Shown: positions 1-7,837 of the stretch, piece after piece
Position numbering within the stretch: the first letter of the stretch is position 1
Layout: every line of letters begins with the position of its first letter
Assembly: GCA_947597925.1 (NCBI GenBank)
Contig: CANQFA010000006.1
Location: 18,287 to 82,286, forward strand
DNA from: an uncultured Clostridia bacterium
GTDB taxonomy: Bacteria > Bacillota > Clostridia > Christensenellales > Borkfalkiaceae
Direction: 5' to 3'
Length of the DNA: 64,000 bases
Notes under the pieces: generated by a model
Seen by the model: only the letters and a program-made list of their open reading frames with translations
Told to the model about the DNA's origin: nothing
Database searches by the model: none
Position numbers and translations under genes: made by a program

Positions 1-558
1 CTCGTGCTCCTCGGCGGCGACACCTCGTGGGGCATGAAGTATGAGGACGGCATGTACGACGTGCTGTCCCTGCAGCCGCTTCCCGGGAAAAAGGTCTTCA
101 TCCGCGGCAATCACGACTTCTGGTGGAGCGGCATCTCGCGCATGCGTGCGGACGCGCCCGAGGGATTTTATTTCCTGCAGAATGACTGCGTGAAGTTCGG
201 CGAGTTCGTCATAGCGGGCTCGCGCGGGTGGACGACGCCCGCGAGCTCGGACTTTACCGAGCAGGACGAGAAGCTCTATCTGCGCGAGGCGGAGCGCTTC
301 AAGCTCGCCTTTCACTGCGCCGAAAAGGTGCGGGGGGAGGGGGACCGTCTCCTCGTCCTCATGCACTACCCGCCCTTTTCCGTCAAGAAGGAGGACACCC
401 TCTTTACGGGCCTCTTCGAGGAATACGGCGCGGAAAAGGTCATCTTCGGCCACCTGCACGGGGCGGGGTACTTCCCCCTTCGCTGCGAAAAGGCGGGGGT
501 GGAGTATTTTCTGACCTCCTGCGACAAGACGAAATTTTCTCTCACCGAGATCCTCTGA
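1..558 (+). CDS. Metallophosphoesterase, 5'-truncated by the window edge
   Basis: Calcineurin-like metallophosphoesterase. The reading frame is open from the first base, so the true start and the first metal-binding Asp-x-His motif lie outside the window. Visible from the cut end are GDTSWG (residues 5-10), GNHDFWW (35-41), a histidine in MHYPP (about 121) and GHLHG (149-153), which are the usual dinuclear metal ligands of the fold. Such enzymes hydrolyse phosphomono- or diesters; the substrate cannot be told from this fragment. The pyrimidine promoter begins 6 bases after the stop codon, so this gene appears to be the end of a separate unit. Family sure, substrate unknown. Confidence 0.85.
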   Translation, partial: LVLLGGDTSWGMKYEDGMYDVLSLQPLPGKKVFIRGNHDFWWSGISRMRADAPEGFYFLQNDCVKFGEFVIAGSRGWTTPASSDFTEQDEKLYLREAERFKLAFHCAEKVRGEGDRLLVLMHYPPFSVKKEDTLFTGLFEEYGAEKVIFGHLHGAGYFPLRCEKAGVEYFLTSCDKTKFSLTEIL

Positions 559-563
559 AATCC

Positions 564-592
564 TTTACAAACGGGTCGCGGTGTGGTATAAT
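564..592 (+). promoter_or_regulatory. Sigma-A promoter of the pyr operon
   Basis: TTTACA at 564-569 and TATAAT at 587-592 are separated by 17 bases. Transcription would begin near 599, giving a leader of about 125 nt before pyrR. Confidence 0.85.
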
Positions 593-635
593 AGGGACAG
601 GTTCATAGAAGCGGGTTTTTAAGGGCGGTACCGTG

Positions 636-702
636 ATGCCGACAAGACGACGCAGCGAAAGGAGAGGTCTTGCGGCATACCATGCCCGCAGGACTTTATT
701 TT
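636..702 (+). promoter_or_regulatory. Transcription attenuator of the pyr operon
   Basis: A terminator hairpin forms from 667-678 with 682-694 (12 pairs including one G-U, one bulged C at 685, loop ACC) and is followed by TTTATTTT at 695-702. The segment 636-648 is complementary to the 5' arm of that hairpin (667-678) apart from one extra A, so it can form a competing antiterminator. This is the architecture of PyrR-regulated pyr leaders, in which PyrR with UMP favours termination. The canonical PyrR-binding loop was not seen clearly; GAGAGG at 662-667 is only a partial resemblance. Confidence 0.75.
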
Positions 703-723
703 ATGACCGAAAAGGGGGATACC

Positions 724-1275
724 ATGTCCGAAAAGAGCGCGCACATCATCATGGACGAAGCGGGGATGCACCGTGCCGTGGTGCGCCTTTGCCATGAGAT
801 AGCGGAGAGATGCGAAGGGCTCGGCGGGGTCGTCCTCGTCGGCGTGAAGCGGGGAGGCGAAGTGCTTGCCCGCAGGATCGCCGCCTATTTTTCCGAACTC
901 GGCGAGAGCGTCCCCTGTGCGGGACTCGATATCGGTATGACGCGGGACGACCTTGTCTCCGCGTTTTTTGTGCCCGAGGCGCGCGTCAATGAGCCCGGCT
1001 TCTCCCTCGACGGGAAGACGGTCATCCTCTGCGACGACGTCCTGCACACGGGCAGGAGCGCCGTCGCGGGTGTCGAGGCGCTCTTCCGTCTCGGGCGGCC
1101 CGCCGTGGTCCGCCTGCTCGTCCTCGCGGACAGAGGGGGCAGGGAGCTCCCCGTGCGCGCCGACTTCGTGGGGAAGAATATCCCCACCTCATCCAGAGAA
1201 TACATCCGCGTACGACTCAGAGAATTGGGCGCGGGCGAAGATTCGCTCGCCATCGTCGCGGGAGGAGATCTATGA
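724..1275 (+). CDS. pyrR: PyrR, pyr operon regulator / uracil phosphoribosyltransferase
   Basis: RNA-binding attenuation regulator of the pyrimidine operon that usually keeps weak uracil phosphoribosyltransferase activity. The PRPP-binding motif VILCDDVLHTGRS lies at about residues 99-111 and the family block ADRGGRELPVRADFVGKNIP follows. In-frame start codons also occur at 670 (TTG), 682 and 703, but 670 and 682 lie inside the attenuator hairpin and 703 directly after its U-run; ATG 724 has a purine-rich AAAGGGGGA at 711-719 and gives 183 aa, matching Bacillus PyrR at its N-terminus. It overlaps pyrB by four bases (ATGA). Regulation by the upstream attenuator is inferred from the leader structure. 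Confidence 0.93.
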   Translation: MSEKSAHIIMDEAGMHRAVVRLCHEIAERCEGLGGVVLVGVKRGGEVLARRIAAYFSELGESVPCAGLDIGMTRDDLVSAFFVPEARVNEPGFSLDGKTVILCDDVLHTGRSAVAGVEALFRLGRPAVVRLLVLADRGGRELPVRADFVGKNIPTSSREYIRVRLRELGAGEDSLAIVAGGDL

Positions 1276-2192
1276 AACGAAAGGACATCCTCGGGCTCTA
1301 TGAGCTCGAAGCAGAGGAGATCGACGAGATCCTGTCTGTCGGCATGAGCATGAAGAAGCTCCTCCTCCAGAACATCAAGCGCCTTCCCCATCTGCAGGGG
1401 AGGTCGGTGACGACCCTCTTCTATGAAAATTCCACGCGCACGCGGAGCTCTTTCGAACTCGCCGCCAAGTATATGGGCGCGCACGTCCTGAGCATCTCGG
1501 TCGCCACGAGTTCGGTACAGAAGGGGGAGACCCTCGTCGACACGGGCAAGACGCTCGACGCCATGAGAAACGACGTCATGATCATCCGCCATCCCGTGGG
1601 CGGCGCCCCCCGCCTCCTCGCAAAGACGGTCAAAGCGCACGTCATCAACGCGGGCGACGGCATGAATGAGCACCCCTCGCAGGCCCTCCTCGACATGCTC
1701 ACCATGCAGGAAAATTTAGGTCACATCGCGGGACTGAAGGTCGCCATCATCGGCGATATCCTCCACTCGCGCGTCGCAAAGAGCAACCTCTACGGGCTCA
1801 CGAAGCTCGGCGCAAGCGTGTCCATGTATGCCCCCCGCACCCTCATGCCCACCGACATCGACAAGATGGGCGCCAAGGTGTGCTCCTCGCGCGAAGAGGC
1901 GGTGGAGGGAGCGGACATCGTGATGGGGCTGCGCATCCAGCTCGAGCGCCAGCACGCGGGGTGCTTCCCCTCCCTCGGAGAATACGCGAAGTACTACGGC
2001 GTCAACGAGGAGATCATGAAATATGCCAAGCCGGGTGCCCTCGTCATGCATCCGGGGCCCGTCAACCGCGGAGTGGAACTCACCTCGGGGCTCATCGACG
2101 GGGAGACGGGACGCATCGAGGAGCAGGTGCTCTCGGGCATTGCCGTGCGCATGGCCATGCTCTTTTTGCTCACAAAGGAGGAAGTCGCATGA
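1272..2192 (+). CDS. pyrB: Aspartate carbamoyltransferase, catalytic chain
   Basis: Condenses carbamoyl phosphate with L-aspartate to N-carbamoyl-aspartate, the second step of UMP synthesis. The carbamoyl-phosphate loop STRTRSSFE is at residues 54-62, the mobile-loop lysine is in SVQKGETL (K84) and the aspartate-domain motif HPSQALLDML starts at H134. The length of 306 aa is normal for the catalytic chain. No regulatory chain gene (pyrI) is present, as in Bacillus-type enzymes. Starts in a four-base overlap with pyrR and ends in a four-base overlap with pyrC, so translation is probably coupled. Confidence 0.96.
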   Translation: MKRKDILGLYELEAEEIDEILSVGMSMKKLLLQNIKRLPHLQGRSVTTLFYENSTRTRSSFELAAKYMGAHVLSISVATSSVQKGETLVDTGKTLDAMRNDVMIIRHPVGGAPRLLAKTVKAHVINAGDGMNEHPSQALLDMLTMQENLGHIAGLKVAIIGDILHSRVAKSNLYGLTKLGASVSMYAPRTLMPTDIDKMGAKVCSSREEAVEGADIVMGLRIQLERQHAGCFPSLGEYAKYYGVNEEIMKYAKPGALVMHPGPVNRGVELTSGLIDGETGRIEEQVLSGIAVRMAMLFLLTKEEVA

Positions 2193-3457
2193 TAATCCGA
2201 AACGCAAGTATCGTCTTTCCCGATGGGGTGAGAAGGGGCGACCTCGTCATTCGCGAGGGAAGGATAGAAAAGATCCTCCCCGCGAACACGGCAGAGGGGG
2301 AAGGGAATGTCATAGAGGCCGAAAAACTCACCGTCTTTCCGGGGCTCATCGACATGCACGTCCACCTCAGGGAACCGGGGTTTGAGAAGAAGGAGACCAT
2401 CGAGACAGGGGCCATGTCCGCGGTCAAGGGTGGATTTACGCAAATCTGCTGCATGCCGAATACCAAGCCCGTCATCGACAATAAGGTCGTCGCGGTCTAT
2501 ATCAAGATGCGCGCGAAGGAAGTGGGACTCTGCAAGATCCACCCCATCGGTGCCATCACGGCGGGACAGGAGGGCAAGACCCTCTCCGCGATCGGCGGCA
2601 TGAAGGCTGCGGGCGTCGTGGCGCTCTCCGAAGACGGGCGGTCGGTGGTGAGCTCGGGGCTCATGGCAAACGCCATGATGTATGCCTCCGACTTCGGCCT
2701 CAAGTGCCTCTGCCACTGCGAAGACGCCTCCCTCGTGGACGGCGGCGTGGTGCATGAGGGATACTACTCCACCCTCACGGGGCTGAAGGGCTCCCTGCGG
2801 GCGGCCGAAGATATCATGATCGCGCGCGAGATCTGCCTTGCCGAGAGCCTCTCTTTGCCCGTGCACATCTGCCATGTGTCCACCTACAGCGGGGTGCAGC
2901 TCATTCGCGAGGCAAAGGCACGCGGCGTGCAGGTGACCGCAGAGACCTGTCCCCACTACTTCACGCTCACCGACGAAGTCATCAAAGATTTCGACCCCAA
3001 TACCAAAGTCAACCCGCCCATCCGCGCGGAGAAGGACAGGGCGGCGGTCACGGAGGGTCTCCGCGACGGCACGCTCGACTGCATCGTGACCGACCATGCG
3101 CCCCATCACGAGGACGACAAAAACGTGGAATACGCCTATGCCGCCTTCGGGATCAGCGGGCTGGAGACCTCCTTTGCCCTCTCCTACACCGAACTCGTGA
3201 AAAAGGGCGTGCTCACCCTCCCCGAACTTGCGGAGAAGATGAGTGCGGCGCCCGCCCGCATCCTCGGACTTGAGGGAGGAAAGGTGGAGGAGGGCGCCCC
3301 CGCCGACCTCACCCTCGTCGACCTCGCCGAGAAGTGGACGGTGGACCCCGCCGAGTTCGTCTCCAAGGGGAAGAATACCCCCTTCGGCGGAAGGGAAGTG
3401 TACGGCAGGGTCAAATATACCGTCGTGGACGGCGAAGTAAAGTACGAGGAGAAGTGA
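2189..3457 (+). CDS. pyrC: Dihydroorotase (class I)
   Basis: Cyclises carbamoyl-aspartate to dihydroorotate. The amidohydrolase metal motif DMHVHLREPG is at about residues 55-64 (H57, H59); further metal or substrate motifs HICHVSTY and TDHAPH are present. Start ATG 2189 is chosen because AAAGGAGG ends 8 bases upstream and it overlaps the pyrB stop as ATGA; the frame stays open far upstream inside pyrB but that part is not homologous. 422 aa, the usual size. The carbamoyl phosphate synthase genes (pyrAA/pyrAB) that sit in Bacillus between pyrC and pyrK are absent from this operon. Confidence 0.95.
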   Translation: MIIRNASIVFPDGVRRGDLVIREGRIEKILPANTAEGEGNVIEAEKLTVFPGLIDMHVHLREPGFEKKETIETGAMSAVKGGFTQICCMPNTKPVIDNKVVAVYIKMRAKEVGLCKIHPIGAITAGQEGKTLSAIGGMKAAGVVALSEDGRSVVSSGLMANAMMYASDFGLKCLCHCEDASLVDGGVVHEGYYSTLTGLKGSLRAAEDIMIAREICLAESLSLPVHICHVSTYSGVQLIREAKARGVQVTAETCPHYFTLTDEVIKDFDPNTKVNPPIRAEKDRAAVTEGLRDGTLDCIVTDHAPHHEDDKNVEYAYAAFGISGLETSFALSYTELVKKGVLTLPELAEKMSAAPARILGLEGGKVEEGAPADLTLVDLAEKWTVDPAEFVSKGKNTPFGGREVYGRVKYTVVDGEVKYEEK

Positions 3458-3458
3458 C

Positions 3459-4364
3459 ATGGTAATAGACCGCCTCATCGACAAGATCATAGAGATGCAA
3501 AACCCCACCTGCGTGGGACTGGATACCGCGCCCGAATATTTGCCCAAGCTTCCGAGCGATCACGAGGACCGGGCGTACCATATCTACCGATTCAACCAAG
3601 AGATCATCGGATATATCTACGAGATCGTTCCCGCCGTCAAAGTGCAGATCGCCTACTATGAGGCGCTTGGCGTCAAGGGAATGGAATGTTTCAAAAAAAC
3701 GTGCGCCTATGCCAAGGAGCACGGGCTCTTCGTCATCGCAGATTGCAAGCGGAACGACATCGGCGCCACGGCAGAGCAGTACGCCAAGGCTTACTTCCTG
3801 GAGGAACTCGGCGTGCGGTATGGGGGGTATGTCGACCTTCTCACCGTCAACGGGTATTTGGGGAGCGACGGCATCCTTCCCTTCGTAAAGGCGGCGAAGG
3901 AAAATGACAAGGGCATGTTCGTCCTCGTCAAGACGAGCAATCCCTCCTCGGGCGAATTGCAGAATTTGAAACTCGCCGACGGCCGCACCGTGTACGAGTG
4001 CATGGGCGACATGGTGGAGAAGTGGGGAGAGGACACCTGCGGCAAATACGGCTATTCCCGCGTGGGCGCCGTCGTCGGGGCGACCTATCCCGAAGAGGCG
4101 AAGGTACTGCGCGCGCGCATGCCGCATTCCTTCTTCCTCGTCCCGGGCTATGGCGCGCAGGGGGCGAATGCCGAAATGCTCAGACACTGCTTCAAAGAGG
4201 GCGGCATGGGCGCCATCGTGAACAACTCCCGCGGAATTCTATGCGCCTATCAAAAGTCGGACAAGTGGCAGAATTACGGCCACCGCATCGGGTTGTGCGC
4301 CCGAGACGCCGCGCTCAAAATGAAAGAGGACCTTTTGTCCGTTCTGGGGGAGATCCATGCGTGA
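3459..4364 (+). CDS. pyrF: Orotidine 5'-phosphate decarboxylase (type 2)
   Basis: Decarboxylates OMP to UMP, the last step. The catalytic D-x-K-x-x-D array appears as ADCKRNDIG (D95, K97, D100). The protein is 301 aa, longer than the roughly 230-aa Bacillus type and matching the longer type-2 family common in Clostridia. It follows pyrC after a single base and its 3' end overlaps pyrK by eight bases. Confidence 0.94.
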   Translation: MVIDRLIDKIIEMQNPTCVGLDTAPEYLPKLPSDHEDRAYHIYRFNQEIIGYIYEIVPAVKVQIAYYEALGVKGMECFKKTCAYAKEHGLFVIADCKRNDIGATAEQYAKAYFLEELGVRYGGYVDLLTVNGYLGSDGILPFVKAAKENDKGMFVLVKTSNPSSGELQNLKLADGRTVYECMGDMVEKWGEDTCGKYGYSRVGAVVGATYPEEAKVLRARMPHSFFLVPGYGAQGANAEMLRHCFKEGGMGAIVNNSRGILCAYQKSDKWQNYGHRIGLCARDAALKMKEDLLSVLGEIHA

Positions 4365-5109
4365 AGTAAGGGCGACCATTCTCGAAAACCGCGCCATCGC
4401 GGACAAGATCTATTCTCTCACCTTCCACATCGAGGAAGAGATCCCCATCGACTGCGGGCAGTTCTGCATGATCGGCATCGCGGGGCATCCCCTTCGCCGT
4501 CCCATCGCCATCTGCAGGGCCGAGGGCGGGCGCATCACGGTGTGCTATCAGGTGCGGGGAGAGGGGACGCGCATCCTCGCCGAGGACTATAAGGCGGGAG
4601 AGACGCTCTCGGTGCTCCTCCCCCTCGGAAATTCCTTCCCCGTGGCAGATGGGGTGCGGAAAATCGCGCTCGTGGGCGGCGGCGTGGGCATCTTTCCCCT
4701 CATCTCCGTCCTCAGAAAATATGCGCCCGAGCGGGAGGTTTACTCCTACATGGGCTTTCGCAATAAGGCGGCCATGTGCATGGGATATGAGCTTGAGCGC
4801 GGAAAGAAGCTCAAGGTCGCGACCGATGACGGGAGCGTGGGGATGAAGGGGACGGCGGTACAGGCCTTCCTCTCCGACCTCTCCGAAAACCGCCCCGACG
4901 TCGTCTTTTCATGCGGGCCTCTTCCCATGCTCCGCGCCCTCAAAAAGGGGATGGAGGGGAAGGATATCCCCGTCTATGTCTCCCTCGAGGAGCGCATGGG
5001 GTGCGGCATCGGCGCCTGCCTCGTGTGCGTGTGTGACAAGAAAGACGGCACCCATGCCCGCGTATGCAAGGACGGTCCCATCTTTGACCTCAAGGAGATC
5101 GTGCTATGA
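4357..5109 (+). CDS. pyrK: Dihydroorotate dehydrogenase B, electron-transfer subunit
   Basis: Partner of PyrD that carries FAD and a [2Fe-2S] cluster and passes electrons from dihydroorotate to NAD+. Seen in order: FAD-binding RRPIAIC near residues 49-55, nucleotide-binding GGGVGIFPL, and a C-terminal cysteine cluster in MGCGIGACLVCVCDKKDG plus a later Cys (RVCKDG). 250 aa. It overlaps pyrF by eight bases and pyrD by four, as expected for stoichiometric production of the heterotetramer. Confidence 0.95.
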   Translation: MREVRATILENRAIADKIYSLTFHIEEEIPIDCGQFCMIGIAGHPLRRPIAICRAEGGRITVCYQVRGEGTRILAEDYKAGETLSVLLPLGNSFPVADGVRKIALVGGGVGIFPLISVLRKYAPEREVYSYMGFRNKAAMCMGYELERGKKLKVATDDGSVGMKGTAVQAFLSDLSENRPDVVFSCGPLPMLRALKKGMEGKDIPVYVSLEERMGCGIGACLVCVCDKKDGTHARVCKDGPIFDLKEIVL

Positions 5110-6014
5110 CGGACCTTCGTGTGAAGCTCTGCGGGGTGGAGCTCAAAAACCCCGTCATCCCCGCTTCGGGCACCTTCGGCTTCGGGCGGGAATTCGATGA
5201 GATCTATGATATCTCCCTCCTCGGCGCGGTGGCGACGAAGGGGCTCACCCTCCTTCCCCGCCTCGGAAATGCCGTGCCACGCATCGCGGAGAGCCGCGGT
5301 GTGATTTTGAACGCGGTGGGACTGCAAAATCCCGGTGTGGAGGCCTTTATCGAGAAGGACCTCTCGTGGCTCCGCAGCAAGACGCGGGTCGTCGCCAATG
5401 TCGCGGGGAGCACCCTCTCGGACTACGAGAAGATCTGTGCGCGGCTCGACGGCCTCGTCGATTTTCTCGAGCTCAACATCTCCTGTCCCAATGTAAAGTG
5501 CGGGGGAATGGCCTTCGGCATTCGCCCTGAAGACGTGAAAGAGGTCACCCATGTCGCGAAGGAGGCCATCAGAAAGACGCCGCTCATGGTCAAGCTCTCT
5601 CCCAATGTCGAGAGCATTTCCCGCAATGCCCGCGCGGCGGAGGAGGGGGGCGCGGACTGCATCTCCCTCGTCAATACCTTCACGGGCATGGCGGTGGACA
5701 TCGAGAGGCGGCGGCCCATCCTCGCCAACAATACGGGCGGCGTGTCGGGTGCGGGCATCCTGCCCATCGCCCTCCGCATGGTCTATGAAGTCGCGCATGC
5801 GGTCTCCCTGCCCGTCGTGGGCATGGGCGGGATCACCTGTGCGGAAGATGCCGTCGCCTTCCTGATGGCGGGTGCGACCGCCGTGCAGGTGGGTACGGCA
5901 AACTTTACGAATACCCGCGCCTGTCCCGAGATCATAGAGGGACTCGCGGAGTGGTGCGACCGCCACGGCGTACGGGAGGTCTCCGAGCTTACGGGGACGC
6001 TGAAAATGAACTGA
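5106..6014 (+). CDS. pyrD: Dihydroorotate dehydrogenase B, catalytic subunit (class 1B)
   Basis: FMN-containing subunit that oxidises dihydroorotate to orotate in the cytoplasm, NAD-linked through PyrK. Substrate and FMN motifs include NISCPNVKCGGMAFG (class 1 enzymes use a catalytic cysteine in the active-site loop), NTGGVSGAGI and GMGGI. 302 aa, typical for PyrDB. ATG overlaps the pyrK stop (ATGA). Confidence 0.95.
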   Translation: MTDLRVKLCGVELKNPVIPASGTFGFGREFDEIYDISLLGAVATKGLTLLPRLGNAVPRIAESRGVILNAVGLQNPGVEAFIEKDLSWLRSKTRVVANVAGSTLSDYEKICARLDGLVDFLELNISCPNVKCGGMAFGIRPEDVKEVTHVAKEAIRKTPLMVKLSPNVESISRNARAAEEGGADCISLVNTFTGMAVDIERRRPILANNTGGVSGAGILPIALRMVYEVAHAVSLPVVGMGGITCAEDAVAFLMAGATAVQVGTANFTNTRACPEIIEGLAEWCDRHGVREVSELTGTLKMN

Positions 6015-6026
6015 GGTGTGCAGGTT

Positions 6027-6680
6027 ATGAACTATAAGCAGCAATTTATCAGGTTTATGGTGGAGAGCGGCGTGCTCCTCTTCGGAGAATTTACCCTCAA
6101 GAGCGGACGGCATGCGCCCTACTTCATCAATACGGGAAGATACCGCACGGGGGCGGGGATCGCCGCACTCGGCGAATACTATGCCGCCTGCTATTTAGAG
6201 CACAAGGTAGAGGCAAAGACGCTCATAGGACCCGCCTATAAGGGCATTCCGCTTGCCGTCTCCACCGCCATCGCCCTCTCGAAAAATCACGGTGTGGACC
6301 TCGGCTATGCCTTTGACCGCAAGGAGGCGAAGGACCACGGCGAGGGGGGCATGTTCGTGGGGATGCCTCTCGAAAGGGGGGACAAGGTGTGCATCGTCGA
6401 GGATGTCATGACCTCGGGAAAGGCCCTCCGCGAGATTCTCCCCAAGCTCAGGGCGGAGGCGGAGGTCGAGGTCTCCGCCATGCTCATCTCGGTGGACAGG
6501 CAGGAGCGCGGCACGGGCGAGAAGTCGGCCGTGCAGGAGGCCTACGAGGAGTTCGGCATTCCCGTCTACTCCATCGTGACGATGGAAGACATCATCGCCG
6601 CACTCGAGGAGGGCATCATCGAGGGGAAGAAATATCTCCCCCGCATGGTGGCCTACCGCGCAGAGTACGGGGCAAAATAG
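6027..6680 (+). CDS. pyrE: Orotate phosphoribosyltransferase
   Basis: Joins orotate to PRPP giving OMP. The PRPP loop is CIVEDVMTSGKAL; the enzyme is 217 aa from ATG 6027. A GTG at 6018 is in frame, but the SD-like GAGGTG at 6013-6018 is correctly spaced for 6027 and would overlap the GTG. Last biosynthetic gene of the operon, 12 bases after pyrD. Confidence 0.93.
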   Translation: MNYKQQFIRFMVESGVLLFGEFTLKSGRHAPYFINTGRYRTGAGIAALGEYYAACYLEHKVEAKTLIGPAYKGIPLAVSTAIALSKNHGVDLGYAFDRKEAKDHGEGGMFVGMPLERGDKVCIVEDVMTSGKALREILPKLRAEAEVEVSAMLISVDRQERGTGEKSAVQEAYEEFGIPVYSIVTMEDIIAALEEGIIEGKKYLPRMVAYRAEYGAK

Positions 6681-6705
6681 CAAAAAAGGGAGGCCTTTTG
6701 CTCAG

Positions 6706-7689
6706 ATGAAGCGCATATTACTCATCGCGACGGGGGGCACGATCGCGTCGCGGCCCACCGAAAACGGCAGCCTCGCACCCGCCATCAGTACAAAGGAGCT
6801 CCTCTCCTTCGTCCCCGAGATCGCCGAGGTCGCAAAGGTAGACGAGGTGCAGCCCTTCTTCCTCGACAGCACCAATGTGTGCCCCGCGCATTGGCTGGAG
6901 ATCGCACGCGTCATAGAGAGCCGCTATGGAGAATACGACGGCTTCGTCATCACTCACGGCACGGATACCATGGCATATACCGCCGCCGCGCTCTCCTATC
7001 TCATACAGGACAGCCCCAAGCCCGTCGTGCTCACGGGCTCGCAGAAGTCGGTGTGCCTCCGCGATACCGACGCGCGGGAAAATCTCGCCGACGCCTTTGC
7101 CTTCTGTGCCGATGAAAATGCCTCGGGCGTGCATGTCGTCTTTGACGGAAAGGTGATCTTGGGCACGCGCGCAAAGAAGACGCGCACCCGCAGCTACAAT
7201 GCCTTTTCCAGCGTGGACTTTCCCGATGTCGCCGTCATGCGGGACGGGAAGCCTTTTTACTACCTGGGGTGCGAAAAACCGCAGGGTCCGCGCTTCTACC
7301 GCACCCTTTCGGACGGCGTCTTTGCCCTCAAACTCATCCCCGGCATGAGCTCGGATATTTTCGACTATCTCGACAGCCGCACGAGCGCCCTCGTCATCGA
7401 GTCCTTCGGTACGGGCGGACTGCCCGAATACGGCGGTTGGGAGGAGCGCCTCGGCATGTACCTGCAGATGGGCAAGACGGTAGTCTTTACCACGCAGGTG
7501 GAGCGGGAGGGGAGCGCGCTCGACAAATACGAGGTCGGTGCGCGGCTAAGGGGGCTCGGCAGGGTGCTCGAAGCACGCTCCATGACCCTCGAGGCCGCCG
7601 TCTGTAAGCTCATGTGGCTGCTCTCCTTCGCCGCCGACGAAGAGGTGGAGTCCCTCTTCACCATGCCCATCGCGCATGATATTCTGTAA
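6706..7689 (+). CDS. ansA: Type I L-asparaginase
   Basis: Hydrolyses L-asparagine to aspartate and ammonia; type I enzymes are cytoplasmic. The two catalytic threonine motifs are ATGGTIAS (residues 8-15) and THGTDTM near residue 84. 327 aa with no signal peptide, consistent with the cytoplasmic type. It follows pyrE by 25 bases with no terminator between them, so it probably belongs to the pyr transcript, where it could feed aspartate to PyrB; that link is inference. Confidence 0.9.
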   Translation: MKRILLIATGGTIASRPTENGSLAPAISTKELLSFVPEIAEVAKVDEVQPFFLDSTNVCPAHWLEIARVIESRYGEYDGFVITHGTDTMAYTAAALSYLIQDSPKPVVLTGSQKSVCLRDTDARENLADAFAFCADENASGVHVVFDGKVILGTRAKKTRTRSYNAFSSVDFPDVAVMRDGKPFYYLGCEKPQGPRFYRTLSDGVFALKLIPGMSSDIFDYLDSRTSALVIESFGTGGLPEYGGWEERLGMYLQMGKTVVFTTQVEREGSALDKYEVGARLRGLGRVLEARSMTLEAAVCKLMWLLSFAADEEVESLFTMPIAHDIL

Positions 7690-7716
7690 AATTTTCGGCC
7701 AATCTTGCCGCGCGTC

Positions 7717-7745
7717 TTGCAATTTGTCTCGGAATATGGTATGAT
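7717..7745 (+). promoter_or_regulatory. Promoter of the uracil permease-upp operon
   Basis: TTGCAA at 7717-7722 and TATGAT at 7740-7745, spacer 17. The 90-base leader that follows shows no attenuator like the one before pyrR. Confidence 0.75.
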
Positions 7746-7837
7746 AGACGAGAAGATACTCTTTTCGCGCGCGGGAAGCGTTATGAACCTCGGAAAATGC
7801 GGCAAAGCCGTAAAATAAAACAAAGGAAGGTTTTCCA

